From positions 66,679,965-66,743,964 of the forward strand of contig OX419758.1 in assembly GCA_948567375.1 (NCBI GenBank): a stretch of DNA of 64,000 bases. The letters are read 5' to 3'. Origin of the DNA: Lunularia cruciata. Lineage: Eukaryota > Streptophyta > Marchantiopsida > Lunulariales > Lunulariaceae. The notes under the pieces were generated by a model. It worked only from the letters and a program-made list of their open reading frames with translations. It was not told the DNA's origin and did not search any database. The position numbers and the translations under genes are program-made. Position 1 is the first letter of the stretch; each line of letters begins with the position of its first letter. Below are positions 23,911-36,800 of this stretch, piece after piece.

Positions 23911-26769
23911 TTTACCCTTGGGGTAAGTTTTCACTTTGTCCTCAAAGTGAAGGTCTCTCTACCTTCTATGATACTTTTTCAACTTATCATGGTTAATCTT
24001 ATCAAAGTGTCTCCTCCCAATTCCTTGAGATCATAGGTATAATTGCCGAACACCTTCTCCACTATGAAAGGTCCAAAGTACGTAGGCAAAAACTTCTTTT
24101 GCACTCCCTTGAATCAAATGAAAGCAACATTACCCAATCACTTTCTTTCAAGGGCTTCACCTTCTTCTTGCCTTGCCACTTGTCATAACTCTATTTTTGT
24201 TTCCTTTGAGCTTGCTCCACTCAAACCATGACAACTACTCTTGCCTCTTCTAACTCCATGAGTTGATCCTTCCTTGAATTCTTTGCATCAGCTCCTTGTG
24301 CTTCCTTCAATCCTCTATGAATGCTTTGGAAGGTAGGAAGATCAAAGTGAATAAGTAAGGTAGACTCAATACCATATACCAATTGAAATGGAGAATATTT
24401 GGTGGAAATCTTCATGGTTGTCCTATACTCCCAAAAAATTGCATGAATCTTCTTGTCCCAATGATGTTTAGCCCCCTCCATTTTTGCATCTTTGGCCAAC
24501 ATCATGCACAAGGTCTGATTGGTTCTATATGCCAAGCCAATGGAATTTGACTTATAGGATGTAGCTATTCTATGTGTGATAGAGAAATGTGGTAGGATGG
24601 CTGTAGTGATGCTTCTTGTAAAGGGCACCCAAACCTAGTGATAATGCATTCATAAAGAAATCTCCCAACTTCATCTTCATTCTTGTCCCTTAATGCTCTA
24701 GACTCCACCCACTTGGTCAGATAATTTGTAACTACCACAATATACCAATTGTTCTTTGGGGTTCTATTGAGATGACCTACAAAATCAATTCCCCACTTCT
24801 CAAAAGGTCCTAAAAATGGAATTGATCTAAGTGGTGGAGTGGAAGTAGAATTTCTAGCAAAAGCTTGACAAACATGATAAGTTTTGCAATAATCAAGACA
24901 ATCCTTGAAAATATTTCTCGAATGGTAACCTGCATCTAGAATCTTAAAAGTAGTCACCTTTCATGCAAAGTGTCCTCTACACACTAAACCTTCATGAAAC
25001 TCCTTTATGAGTAGAATAGACACTTCCTTACCCATTGCTCTTTGAAGTAGACCATCTGCTCCTTGGTGAAAAAGAATATCCTCCACCATTGTGTAAGGTC
25101 TAGATCTTGTTGCAAAGGCCTTCCTCTCCCTAGCATGCATCCCTTCTAGATAGTTACCTCTTGTCACAAAATCCACAATCTACTTATACTCCATTGGAAC
25201 CTCTTGAGTGACTGAGATTGCCATGAGCTCCTCATCTGAGAAGGAATCATCCATTGGCTCATCTGCATCATGATCATAGGTCCTAGATAAAAAATCAACA
25301 TTTGCATGTTTTTTTCCTGGCCTATCCTCAATGGTGTAGTCATACTCATACAAGAGTATTACCACCTTGCTATTCTCCCTTCAACATTAGGCTTGTTGAA
25401 GATGTACTTCAAGGCCTTGTGATCCGTGTCAATGGTGGCTCTCCCTTCAATCAAGTAGTGTCTAAACTCCTTGAGACCAAAGATCACTACCAACCCTTCT
25501 CTCCTCATGACAAAGTAGTTTTTTTCTGCTAAAACCATTTGCCTACTAGCATAAGCTATTGGATGATCATGCCTATCTTGGTCTAATTGACTAAGAGTGC
25601 ATCCTATAGCAACACTAGAAGCATCATTATAGAGGATGAAAGGCTTACTCAATCAGGTTTAGCAAGAATTGGTGCTACAACAAGGGATTGCTATAGGTCC
25701 TCAAAAGCTTTGAGAGCCTCCTTGTCCTCCAAAATCACCATGTAATCTACACCCTTCTCCATGTAGATGGTCAATGCATAAGCCTTGTTGGAAAATGAGA
25801 AGATGAACCTCCTATAGTACCCAACCATCTCCAAGAATTGGCATAACTTTGTCAAGCTTGAAGAGAATAGAAGGTCTAAGATTTTCCTCATCTTCTTAGG
25901 ATCAATTACTATTCCATCCTTGGAGATGATGTGCTCTAAAATTAGACCTTCTTCACACCCAAAAATGCACTACTCCGGGTTGAGTGATGCATTTGCCTCA
26001 TCACAGCATTGTAAGACCTTGATTAGGTGCTCAAAGTGCTCCTCCTTGCTCCCATAAACACAAAAGTAATCAATGAAGTCTCTCACAAATTTCTCAATGA
26101 AAGGTTCAAATACCTTGTTCATCATGAACCATTGAAATGTGATTGGAGCATTGCACAGCCCAAAAGGTATGACCTTGAAAGGGTAAGTTCTCCAAGGTGT
26201 GGTGAATGTAGTGAGTTGTTGATGCTCTATTGCAATCTTGATTTAGTTATATCCACTATAACCATCTCCAAAATTGTACCTCTCATGACATGCAACCTCC
26301 TCCAAGATCTCATCAATGAATGGAATGGGTAAGAGTCCTTCTTGGTAATAATTTTGAGCTTCTATAATCCACACATACCCAAAGCTTGCCATTCTTTTTC
26401 TTCACAATGAAAATTGGAGACACCCATTCTAAATTCTCTACCTCAAAGATAAATCCAGCCTCCTTGAGCTAATCAATCTCCTTCTTCACAACCAAAGATA
26501 TTGGTGGGCTAATGTGATGTTGCTCTTGGCGGATTGGTCTTGCATGTGACTCCACCTCTATCTTGTGCTCCTCCAAGGTGACTTCCTTCAAATCCTTGCA
26601 ACTAGAAGCAAACACATGGATGAACTTATAGAAAATCTCCTCAAATCTTACCTTCTCCTCCTTGGTAACATTTGGCCCATACTTGAGGGTAGATAACCTC
26701 CTCTCTATCTCCTCAAGTGTCAATGGTGATTTATTTGGGTCCTTCAAAACCTTTGGCTTAGGTGCAAAA
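23911..26769 (-). mobile_element. Pol region of element C (RT, RNase H, integrase)
   Basis: Minus strand. RT fragments lie at about 25690-26520, RNase H at 25180-25660 (LYNDASSVAIGCTLSQLD; ATIDTDHKALKYIFNKP), the integrase zinc-binding part near 24900-25170, and the integrase core at 24565-24960 (FEKWGIDFVGHL, then YLTKWVESRAL). A C-terminal GPY/F-type module near 24060-24220 runs up to the start of the 3' LTR at 23910. Order and motifs are those of Ty3/gypsy (RT, RNase H, integrase). Broken in many places. Confidence 0.8.
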
Positions 26770-28684
26770 TGTGACAACCTGGCAAATATCACTTTTGCGG
26801 TAATCAAGTAAGTAAAGTTTGTTCCCGCAGAGATACTGGTCAGAATTTTCCAAATACAAAGTAAAAGTAACAACTTCAGTTCTTCTTGAGTCCTTCTTTA
26901 ATCTCTTAGGTAGCAACTACACCCAAAAGAGAGTAACAAGCACTGATTTGCAATCTTGTCACAAATTAACACTTCTTAATCACAATTCCATCAAATCTTT
27001 CCAAACAATCTTGATTGTGATGATTCAGGCTCTCCCAAAAATGACACTTCACTGCAAAACAACTTTGCCTTAGAATTGTGTTCTACCCCTCCATTCAAGG
27101 CACACCTTCCTTGATCAAAATTGCTTCACATCAACTTTGCGTTGCACTCACAAATGTAAAATACTACCAACACTACAATTCCTCTCAGATCTGTCAAGGC
27201 ATTGCTCCGGTTGCACTTCACTCAGGATCAAACACACAGAGGAAAGATCAAGGCTATAGAATCCAACATCCAACAAACACACTAACTTGCACTTCAAAAT
27301 TCTCCCATCACTTACAAACAGAGGCACAAAATTGATACTTGGAATTAAGCTCAAATGACAAGCATTGCTTCATAGCACTTTGCTTTATCTATTTGCAAAA
27401 ATATGAGCACTGAACAACATTTTCTTGCAAATGCCACTCTTAAATAATGAAGTAAACAACATTTACTAACAACTATACCGTTTCCTAACAACTCTTCCTA
27501 CTTGCAAATCCAAAATGACAAACCACTTCTTCATATCTACCTCTTCAAATCTCAAATCTGTTACTACTCTGATCCAATGTCTATTTCTTCCTTGGCTTCC
27601 AATCCCAAAGTAACTTCACTTACTACTCTATCCTCGGGTTTCACAACTCCTAATTCTTCTACCAATTCTAACACTTCTTCTTCTTGATCTACAATTCCTC
27701 TAGTGGGAAATCCATCTAACTCCTTATCTTCCGACCCACTCTTCTCTAATATCTCCAACGGTAATTCTAAAGATATCTCCACTCCTATGTCATCTACTTT
27801 GGGTCTAACTACTATCAATTCCTTTACTAATTCTGTTTTGTCCTTGTCAAGAATTGTAATTGAAAGCATGGGTACATTATCTACGCTTTCAATTTGCAAC
27901 CCACTTTCCCCTAATCACTCATGTAATTGACCCAAAGACAGTTACTATCTGATCCTGCACTTCGGGTTCATTCACTAATGTTATTTCTCTTCTAATTCTA
28001 TCCTATCTTCAATCATAACTGAAATTGAAGTCATGGGTATCCTAAATATCTTATTTCCTTACTCTAACTTCCTCTAATACCTCTGGCAAGATTCACAAAG
28101 TCACCTTCACTGCACTCCGAGGTCCGACTACCTTGGGTTGAATCATATTTGTCTTGAGGTAAAGTCTTTAGACCCAAAGTCATGTAAACCCAAAGTCTAA
28201 AGTCCAAAATCCGAAATCCAAAGTCCAAAGACACCAACCCAAAAAACCTCAACTTGAAGTCCTTCAACTACTTTTTACATCTACTCCCAAAACTTCAAAT
28301 ACTTGTTACTTCTTTCAAAAACCTTTAAACTCTTTGATTTTAATGGCAATGCAAAGCCTTGAACAAGATGCTTCTAACAAGATATAGAACCTATGATTTG
28401 GACTATTTTTCAATGAGATACAACCCCCGCAAGAATCCTGACATGTAACCTCCATTTCGATGCGAAGAAACCCTCCTTCAGCATCTGGTCCAAGTTTTTC
28501 CCTCCTTTGACACAAAGTAAGGTTCTTCGGGTCTGATCAAATCCAAGTCTTTCTTCCTCCAATACAAAGTAGACTTCCTCAAGCATGATCAAAATAGAGG
28601 TTTCCTCTCATTTCTTCTCCATTTGGTTTCAACAAGGCACTTCTTCTTTAAAACTTGTCCAAAATGAAAAATGTGGATACCACA
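26770..28684 (-). mobile_element. Element F3: short, divergent copy of the F unit
   Basis: Minus-strand copy, 1.9 kb, with the family ends TGTGGTATCCACATTTTT (at 28684, minus strand) and GTTGTCACA (at 26770), flanked by CAAAA and AAAAA as a near-perfect TSD. It interrupts C between its pol and protease regions. The conserved tail (26770 to about 27560) and the acidic C-terminal coding block (27564-27899) match F1 and F2. The upstream half is different or much shorter, so it is either a deleted copy or a short subfamily. Confidence 0.75.
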
Positions 28685-29545
28685 AAAAATATATAGCACA
28701 CAAGGGATACACATCTCAATCAGATTCAGACTCATCCTCCTCCATGGGAGTCTCCTCTTCCATGCTTGTATCCATACTTGAAGCTCCTTCTTCAGAATTT
28801 GATTCCCAATAATTAGAAGATGGTGTATTTGAATGTGAAGTGTTGGTGGTGTTAGTCATAGGAACTGTGAGTCTATGGTTTGATGGCCCAATCCTCAAGT
28901 ACCCTTTGTGCCATTGATCAGTTATGCATGTTGCTCTCAACCGTAGACTCCCAAGAAGTAAGTCATAGCTTGAATCCTTCAAGACTTGGAAAGTTATGAA
29001 ATTTTGAACTCCCATAATTGAAACTACCACTTTATCTAGCACCCTTACTGGTCGAACTTGTTGTTTGTTTGCCATGCTCACCATTAATTTTGAAGGTCTG
29101 GAAGGTATCATACTCAACTTCTTCATCAACCTTTATAACATGGCATTCACTACTGATCTTCCATCAACCAATGCATCCCTGATGTTGTGACCATTCACTC
29201 TCACATCAATCTTGGAGGCATATTCACAAGCCTCCCATGGTGCTGGCTTGACATCCACCACCCCCATTGATACTAGAGGTTTTGCCTTCTTGTTCCGCTT
29301 GCTCCTTATAGAACTCAAACCACATCTAAGTTCCTTTCTCAAAGTAGGATTCAAAGCAATTAGTTGGCCCATTGTGATGTTAGCCTTGTGACTACCAACA
29401 TCCTCCAAGACATTGTAGTTCCATTGTTGCTTTGATATCAAGAAGTCCTCCATCCTCAACTTCTTTCTTGGAGTCTTTGTTGTTGGTGGTGTTGAGGTGC
29501 GAGTGCTCTTAGTAGACATAGGTGTATCCTTGCTAGGAGTAAATC
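28685..29545 (-). mobile_element. Protease-region segment of element C
   Basis: Minus-strand frames at 28716-29129 and 29133-29648 (the latter running into F2). They carry an aspartic-protease-like context (IRDALVDGRSVVNAML, then MVSMANKQQVRPVRVLDKVVV and YDLLLGSLRLRA) followed by a Ser/Thr/Glu-rich spacer ending in an acidic run. It looks like a retroelement protease rather than a host enzyme because its two flanks are F insertions and the next C segments continue on either side. Confidence 0.75.
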
Positions 29546-32500
29546 TATGGTACCCACATTTTTGTTTTTTTCTTATTTTTAAAGAAGAAGTGTACAAAAG
29601 AATTGAATTGTGCCTATATGAAAGAAAGGTCTTCGGGTTGTAACTCAAGGTAAAATGAATTTGTGTCAGAAGGCCAGGTACTCAGAATTGCCTTGTCAGC
29701 ATACAACCAAAAGTAAGGAGACTTTGTCTTGAGGGTGCTCAATCCAAGGCAAGGATAGTGTAAGAACTTTCCTTTAGGGTGAGACATTCAAGAAGGTACC
29801 ACTTACAAAAACGGTGGGCATATGTGTGAGGGAAAATTGACAGTGACAAGAGCATGCAGGAGGTATGATTTCTTGATAGAAACTCAAAGTGAAGAAAGAC
29901 AAAGAAGACACGCCACTATAAAATTTGGGCTAGAGACAAAGCAATGACAAGTAATTTTCCATTGCCATTAAGAAGTTATCATGCGAGAGATCATGGGAAG
30001 GGAACTGTAGTTGAAGACGCGCTGGTGTGTTGAGAGGAAGTCAAGAGAGTTAGTCCAAGAATCAATAGGAAGAATAGCCCTAAACCCAAAGTGGAAGAGA
30101 GAAAGATGGGAGGTGGAAAGAAGAACTCTGAATTTGTAGTGAGAAATCATGCGATTCGGAGGTTAGATGTGATTGTGAGAATTGAGGTCTTGAGTAGGCT
30201 TTAGATCACATTCTTGGCATGGAACTGGAATGTTAGTTTTCCAAGTTTCATGACCAAGATCATTGAGAGTAGATGTCTTGATGGTCCCGAGGGAGAAGGG
30301 AAGAGAGGAAATCCGGCTCGATGGATAGAGTTGGATTGGAGATTAGTGCTTGAAAGAGAGGCATGCATAGAGCATAGTGCCACGTTCTTGGGGAAGGGAG
30401 AAGCAGCTGAAGAACCCAAGAAGTGAAAGATGCCTTCTCTTCAAAGTGCACAAAGAATAGCTATAAAGTGGAGAGCTATAAAGATCCTATGAGGAGAGGT
30501 GTTGTAAGTGCACTAATGACAATCTTGAAGCCGGAGAGAACGACCTACGTGATGAAACATCAAGCGGTGTTCTTCCACAAGATGTTTGCAAGAGAGCCAA
30601 TTAGTTGGGCAAAGTGTTTTCACCAACGTGCGAGATAGATGGTGTGGAATTTGCAAGACAAGATGCCTCTACATTACATTGTGCCATTTGTAGCCCATTT
30701 CTATCTGGGCTGAACTTGCTCAATGCGGCGGAGAGACACAAGATGATGTCACACTTCCATCCCAATTTGAGAAGAGATGTGGATGCAGAGGAGTAGCAGT
30801 ACATTTTGCAACTCAAGAGCAACAACGAGTACTATGCGTAGACTGGGCAGAATGTGCAGGTGAAGGTTAACACTCCAAAGTCAAAGAAGAAGAGTCGACA
30901 AGGAGAAGAAGAAGAAGTAGCGGCGGCAAGACCTCTAAAAGCTAGAAAGGTGAACCCGAGGAAAGATCTAGTGGTAATTGCGTTGTTGTGCAAAGAGTCA
31001 AAAGGAGAAGCCAAGTGGAAGGAAGAAGACTCAGAGAAGGAGGAAGAACCTAAGTTCATGCTAAAGAGTGGAGACACAAGTAGCAACAACAATTATGGAG
31101 TGGAGATGTAGTCGGTACTCAAAGTGGAGGAAGTAAAGATGGAGATGGAAGAAGGAGGTGACCCAAGAACCAAAGATGAGGTTCTAGAGTAGGAGGAGAA
31201 GAGGGTGACTATTCAGAGAGGAGTCTGCTGCAAAAGGAAGGCAAAGTATGAAGTGGGACCAAGTAAGGTAAGAGAAGTAGAGAGTGGAAGTTCGGGGAGC
31301 AAAGAATCTATTCTCATAAAGCGATTGCGGCTGAGAAGATGAGTATCAAGAGAAGAAGAGGCCGAGAAGGAGCCAAGTCTGCAAGTCAAGGTAACCCTGA
31401 GTGAAGGAGTGGAGTATTTAGGGGAGATTGTGTGCCCATTGTTAGTAAAGTTGGAGCACAAGAAGAAGGAAATGTAGTTGAAGTGTTTGGAGGTGAAGAC
31501 TGTATTGCAGGTGTTAGCAAAATTAGAAGAAGAGAACTTGGAATTGAAGAAGAGTGTAATCCAAGGTGAGGAAGAGAGTGAAGTACTAAGAGTAGATGCA
31601 ATAGTACAAAATCAAGTAATTGAGAACTTGAAGAAGGAAGTGGGGAGTAGAGATAGGATAATAGAGCAGAATGACATAGCAAGAGAAAGACAAGTAGTGG
31701 AGAATGAGATCTTGAAATAGCAGTTTGTTGATTCAAGACTTGAGATTATTCATGCTATGGCAAGGGTAGCAGAGAAGGAGCAAGATCTCAATATGATGAT
31801 GGAGAGTGTGGAAGAGAAGAAGCAACTTTGGCAAAGGGAGTTAACGGTGAGATATAGAGAAGAAGAAAGACTGAGAGAGTTACTTTGTAATCTGGAGGAG
31901 AAGATTGTGCAGAAGGAGAAGGAGAAGGAAATAGTGAAAGCCAAGTTCAAGGCAAAACTGGCAATGTACAAAGAAGACTGGCTTGCAGATCAAGAATGTG
32001 AGAGAAGAATGAGACTTGAGCCATTGAAGGAGATTGTGAAGAGGATGAACGCGATGCTGAGTACAAAAGCCAGCATGCAAATTGAAAAAATGAGACTGCA
32101 TGAGTTGAAGTTGTTGGTGCAAGAGACGAGGAGGAGAAATGCAAAGGATAAAGATTTGAATGCATTTCTTATTAGTCTCAAAACTTGTGTTGATAGGAAG
32201 ATATTAGAAGTAGAAGATAATATCACAATTAGATTAGATTTAGTAAAGCTAGAGATAGATAAACTTCAGAAAAATGTGTGAGAAAAACCAGAAGTAGATG
32301 ACGTAGGAGTGTAGATATCTTCAGAGTTACCATCAGAGGTGTTAGAGAAGAGTGGGTTGGGAGATAAAGAGTAAGATAAATTACCCACTAGTAAAATTGT
32401 AGATCAGGAAGGAGAAGTGTTAGAATTGGTAGAGGAACTAGGAGTTGTGAAACCCGAGGATAGAGTAGTAAGTGAAGTTACTTTGGTATTGGAAGCCAAG

Positions 32501-33324
32501 GAAGAAGTAGACATCAAATCAGAGTAGTAATAGATTGAGACTTGAAGAGGCAAATATGAAGAGGTGCATTGTCATTTTGGATCTGCAGGTTAGAAGAGTT
32601 GTTGTAGAACGGTATAATTGTTAGTAATTGTCAATTGCTTCATTATTTAAAGGAGGTATTTGCAGTCAAATGTTGTTCAATGCTCATAATTTTTGAGAAA
32701 AGATAAAGCAAAGTGCTGTGAAGAAGTGCTCATTGTTTGAGCTTAATTCCAAGTATCAACTATCTACATGTGTGTTTGTGAGTGTGTGGAGAATTTTGAA
32801 GTGCAAGTTAGTGTGTTTGTTGGATGTTGGATTTCGTATCCTTGAAGATCTTCATTTTGTGTGTTTGATCTTGAGACAATTGCAATTGGAGCAATGCCTT
32901 GATAGATTTGAGAGGAATTGTAGTGTTGGTAGTATTCTGTAGTTGTGAATGCAACACAATGTTGATGTCAAGCAATTTCAATCAAGGAAGTTGTGCCTTT
33001 AGTATAGGGGTAGAACACAATTTTGAGGCAAAGTTGTTTTGCAATGAAGTGCCATTTTTGAGAGAGCTTGATCATCACAATCAAGATTTTTTGGAAAGAT
33101 TTGATGGAGTTGTGATTAAGGAGTGTTTATTCGTGATGAGATTGTGAGTCAGTGCTTATTACTCTCTTTTGGGTGTGGTTTCTACCTAAGAGATTAAAGA
33201 TGCAACCAAGAAGAATTGAAGTTGTTACTTTGCTTTGTATTTGACCAATTCTGAATTGTATCTCTACGAGAATGAACTTTACTTACCTGATTACCGCAAA
33301 ATTGATATTTGCCGGGTTGTCACA
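29546..33324 (+). mobile_element. Element F2: second long copy of the F unit
   Basis: 3779 bp, with ends TATGGTACCCACATTTTT and GTTGTCACA and a perfect TSD AAATC (29541-29545 and 33325-33329), in C's protease/gag side. It is collinear with F1 over the full length: TATA box ACTATAAAAT at 29916-29925, the N-terminal block near 30100-30640, an acidic part near 30850-31150, the coiled coil 31478-32281 and the tail from about 32530 to 33324. By eye F1 and F2 differ at roughly one site in eight to ten, so they are separate old insertions. It has more breaks than F1. Confidence 0.8.
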
Positions 33325-33464
33325 AAATCCTTGAGAAGAGTGCACATCCTCTCCAAAACAAGCACTCTTCTTCTCTTGTGCCAAAAGCTCCAAATTAATA
33401 CTCTTGGAGTTTGAGCACTCTCCCCTTCTCATACTTACTCTCAACCACATCTATAGATGCTATC

Positions 33465-33817
33465 TGTAAAAGACCAAATCCGAGGAGAGAAATAGGAGAA
33501 TGGAAACTCATATTGGGACACTTGAATGAGGGAAAACACCGAATGCCTAGCATGAGCTTTGGCTTTGGTATTTATAGGTAGCATACAAGGCCCTTAAGAA
33601 GCTTCTTCAAGCCGCTTTCTTAGAGTGCAAGCCAAGTTAACTAAGAAGCTTCTCAAGAAGCTTCCTTCTAGAAGCCATCTACTTGGCGTGCAAGCTAAGC
33701 TAATTGGAAGCTTCCCAAGAAATTTCCTAGATACTTTTGGAATATTCTAGGCTAATTTGTTTTATGTGCTATTTCTTAAGCCCGACTTACTTCATTGCTA
33801 AACTCCATATTGTTACA
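33465..33817 (-). repeat. 3' LTR of element B
   Basis: 353 bp; on the + strand it starts TGTAAAAGACC and ends ATTGTTACA, next to the element's purine tract (minus strand AACGGGGGAATA). Contains several GAAGCTTC palindromes. Confidence 0.88.
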
Positions 33818-36800
33818 TATTCCCCCGTTGCTAGTTAGTGACGTCCTCGTTGCCAGTGAAGCTTCAAATTCTTGGATGGCCATTTGTGCATTCTGGAGGT
33901 GAGAAAGAGGTTCCCATGTGACATCATGAAGGGGATACCCTTTTCAAAGGACCTTGTACTCTGTATGTTGGGGACGGCCTTGTTGAATATGGCTACGCGC
34001 GAGGATACGATCAACTTTGTACTCCTCATGATCATTGATAGGGACAAGAAGAGGGGGAGGTTAGACTCAAGAGGAAAAGGAAGAGGGGTTAGGAACAAAG
34101 GGTTTCAACTTGGAAACATGAAAGACAGGATGGATACGCATGTGACAAGGCAAGACAAGTAGATAAGCAACAAGAGAGACAATTTGGGTGATATCAAAGA
34201 GTCCTATCCAATCAGGGACAAGTTTACAAACTTGGATATCAATTGGGAGAGGGAGGTTAGTAGAGGATAATAGGACTTTATCACCAATTTCAAAGGTGAG
34301 ATCACGACGATGGTGGTCTGCATATTGTTTTTGGCGGTTCTGAGCAACAAGGAGGTGAGACTTGGCTTGTTGGAGAGATTGGGTTATAGTGGTCAAGAAT
34401 GTGGAAGTATGAGGAACCTAAGATGGAATGGAAGCAAGAAGAGAATATGGAACAAGCGGATCTTGGCCAAAATTGAGAAAGAAAGGAGAAAATCCGGTGC
34501 TTGCCTGTTTGGAATTGTTCTAGGTAAATTCTGTAGCTACAAGACATTCATCCCAATTGGTATGGTGGATATTGACAAAGACACGCAACATATCCTCCAC
34601 GTTCGGTTTGTCCATTAGTTTGAGGATGATAAGCCATGGACAAAGCAAGCTTGGTGCCGAGTATATGGAAGAGTGCTTACCAAAACTTCTTGGTAAATCA
34701 AGGAACACGATCGGAGATGAGTACACGTGACATCCCATGATGCTTGAAGATATTGTTGAAGTAGATTTGTGCTAAGGTTGGAGCATCCATGGTATCATAG
34801 GTTGGTGCCAAGTGGATTTTCTTACTAAGCTTATCCACAAACACCACGACTGTAGTGTGTCCTTGTTTTGTCTTTGGCAAGGATATGATGAGATCCAAGC
34901 TCACATGCTCCTAGCAAGCGGATGAAATGGCGAGTGGTTGAAGGAGTCCACTAGGCTTCTGGTTGCTGGCCTTGTTACGTTTTCAGCTCTCATGTTCTTG
35001 AACATCTTGTGTCATGTTGGGCCACCACCATTGACATTGGAGGGTACTCAAGGTCTTATCTACATCCATGTGACCCGCGATGGGTAAATCATGGGCTTCT
35101 TGAAGGCGCACAAGTCAAAGATCACCTTTAGCTGGAACATAGATCTGTTCCTCATGGAATAAAAGGCCCTCCTTGATGGAGAAGGTGTTGTACTCCTTAT
35201 CGCATGCCTTAAGGCAACCATGTACCATTTGGAAGAAGGGATCTTGGTGTAGAGCTAACTAAAACTTGTTTTGGACCTTGGAGTCAACTGACACCGTTGA
35301 AATTGCCGTTGTGATGAGAGAAAGAGACTTCAAATCAGGTCTTCGTGATAAAGCATCAAGGATGACATGGAACCGACCTGGTTTGTACTCAATTTTGATG
35401 TCATATAGTTGGAGTTGTTCCTCCCATCAATGATGTCGACTCTTCATGTGTTCCAAGTGTAAGGTTTGCAACAATGGTTTGTGATCAGTTTGCATGATCA
35501 CTTGTTTCCTCAAGAGGTAATGCCTCCATACCTTGGTGGCGTATACCATTGCAAGTTGTTCTTGATCTCAAACAGAGTAGTTTTGTTCAGCCATATTGAG
35601 TCAGCAAGACACAAAGGCATGGATGGAGTCCATCTGGGAATTCTTGTTGTAGCACGACTCCAATTGCAAAGTTAGAAGCATCAAAATCGACCACATAGGG
35701 TAGGTGAGGATCATATGGTTGAAGAATGGGTCTTGAAGACACCATATGCTTTAACTTCTGGAATGCTTCTTCATGCTTGGTGGTCCACTAGAAGCTCAAG
35801 TTCTTTCCCAAGAGGTCAGTCAATGGTGTAGCCACATGAGCATAATAATGGATGAACCATCAATAAAAGCTGGCCAATCCATTGAATGCACATACTTCTA
35901 TAGTATCTTTTGGGGTAGGCCAATCAATAATAGCCTTGATCGTCTCTTCTTCTATCTTGATCTCCTCTGATGAGATCTTATGACCCAAGAAGGTAACCTC
36001 TTTTTGCCAAAAGGCACACTTTGACTTTTTGTAGTAAAATTTCCATTGTCGTAGTCATCTTAGGACTTCTCACACAGGATCATGTGTTCTACCTTTGTCT
36101 TACTATAAATTAAGATATCATCCAAGAATACCACCGCAGACCAATCCAATAGTCCATCCAACACCTGATGCATTTGATCCATGAAGATTGCAAGAGCATT
36201 AGTGAGTCCAAAAGGTAGAACCCTCACTCAAAATGCCAATACCTTGTACAAAAGGTAGTATTTTGCACATCCTCTCTCTCAATGGGAATTTGCCAATAGC
36301 CACTACAAAGATCCAACTTGGAAAAGTAGCGTGCTCCACTTAGTTGATCAAGCAAGTCATCAATCCGAGGCAAGGGATATGCATTCTTCACGGTTTGCTT
36401 ATTGAGCCCATGATAATCAATACAGAAACGGAGTCCTCCATCCTTCTTTGGAACAAATAGTACCAGCGCTCCCCAAGGAGAGGTACTATGTCATATGAAT
36501 TCCTTCTTGAACAACTTTATAAGTATTGTTTGCAACTCCTCCAACTCCTTTGGTGAGAGCCGATAGATTGGTCTACTCATTGGAGTACTCCCTGGCAATA
36601 ACTCAATCTTGAAGTGCATACCTTGATTGGAGGGTAATCCTTTTGGCAGATCATCCGGAAACACATCCGCAAACTCCTTAACTATCCAATCAACCATTGC
36701 TTGATGAGGCTCTTGGTCTTCCACAGATTGTTCTTGTGCAATCGGCTTGATCCACACCGCAAATATAGGCTTGTCTTCCTCCAAAGCTTGCTCTATGGCT

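Noticed and set aside
29133-29648. Aspartic-protease-like frame as a host protease
   Set aside because: Its order with the C segments on both sides, and its typical retroelement context, show it is C's protease region; its upstream end runs into F2.
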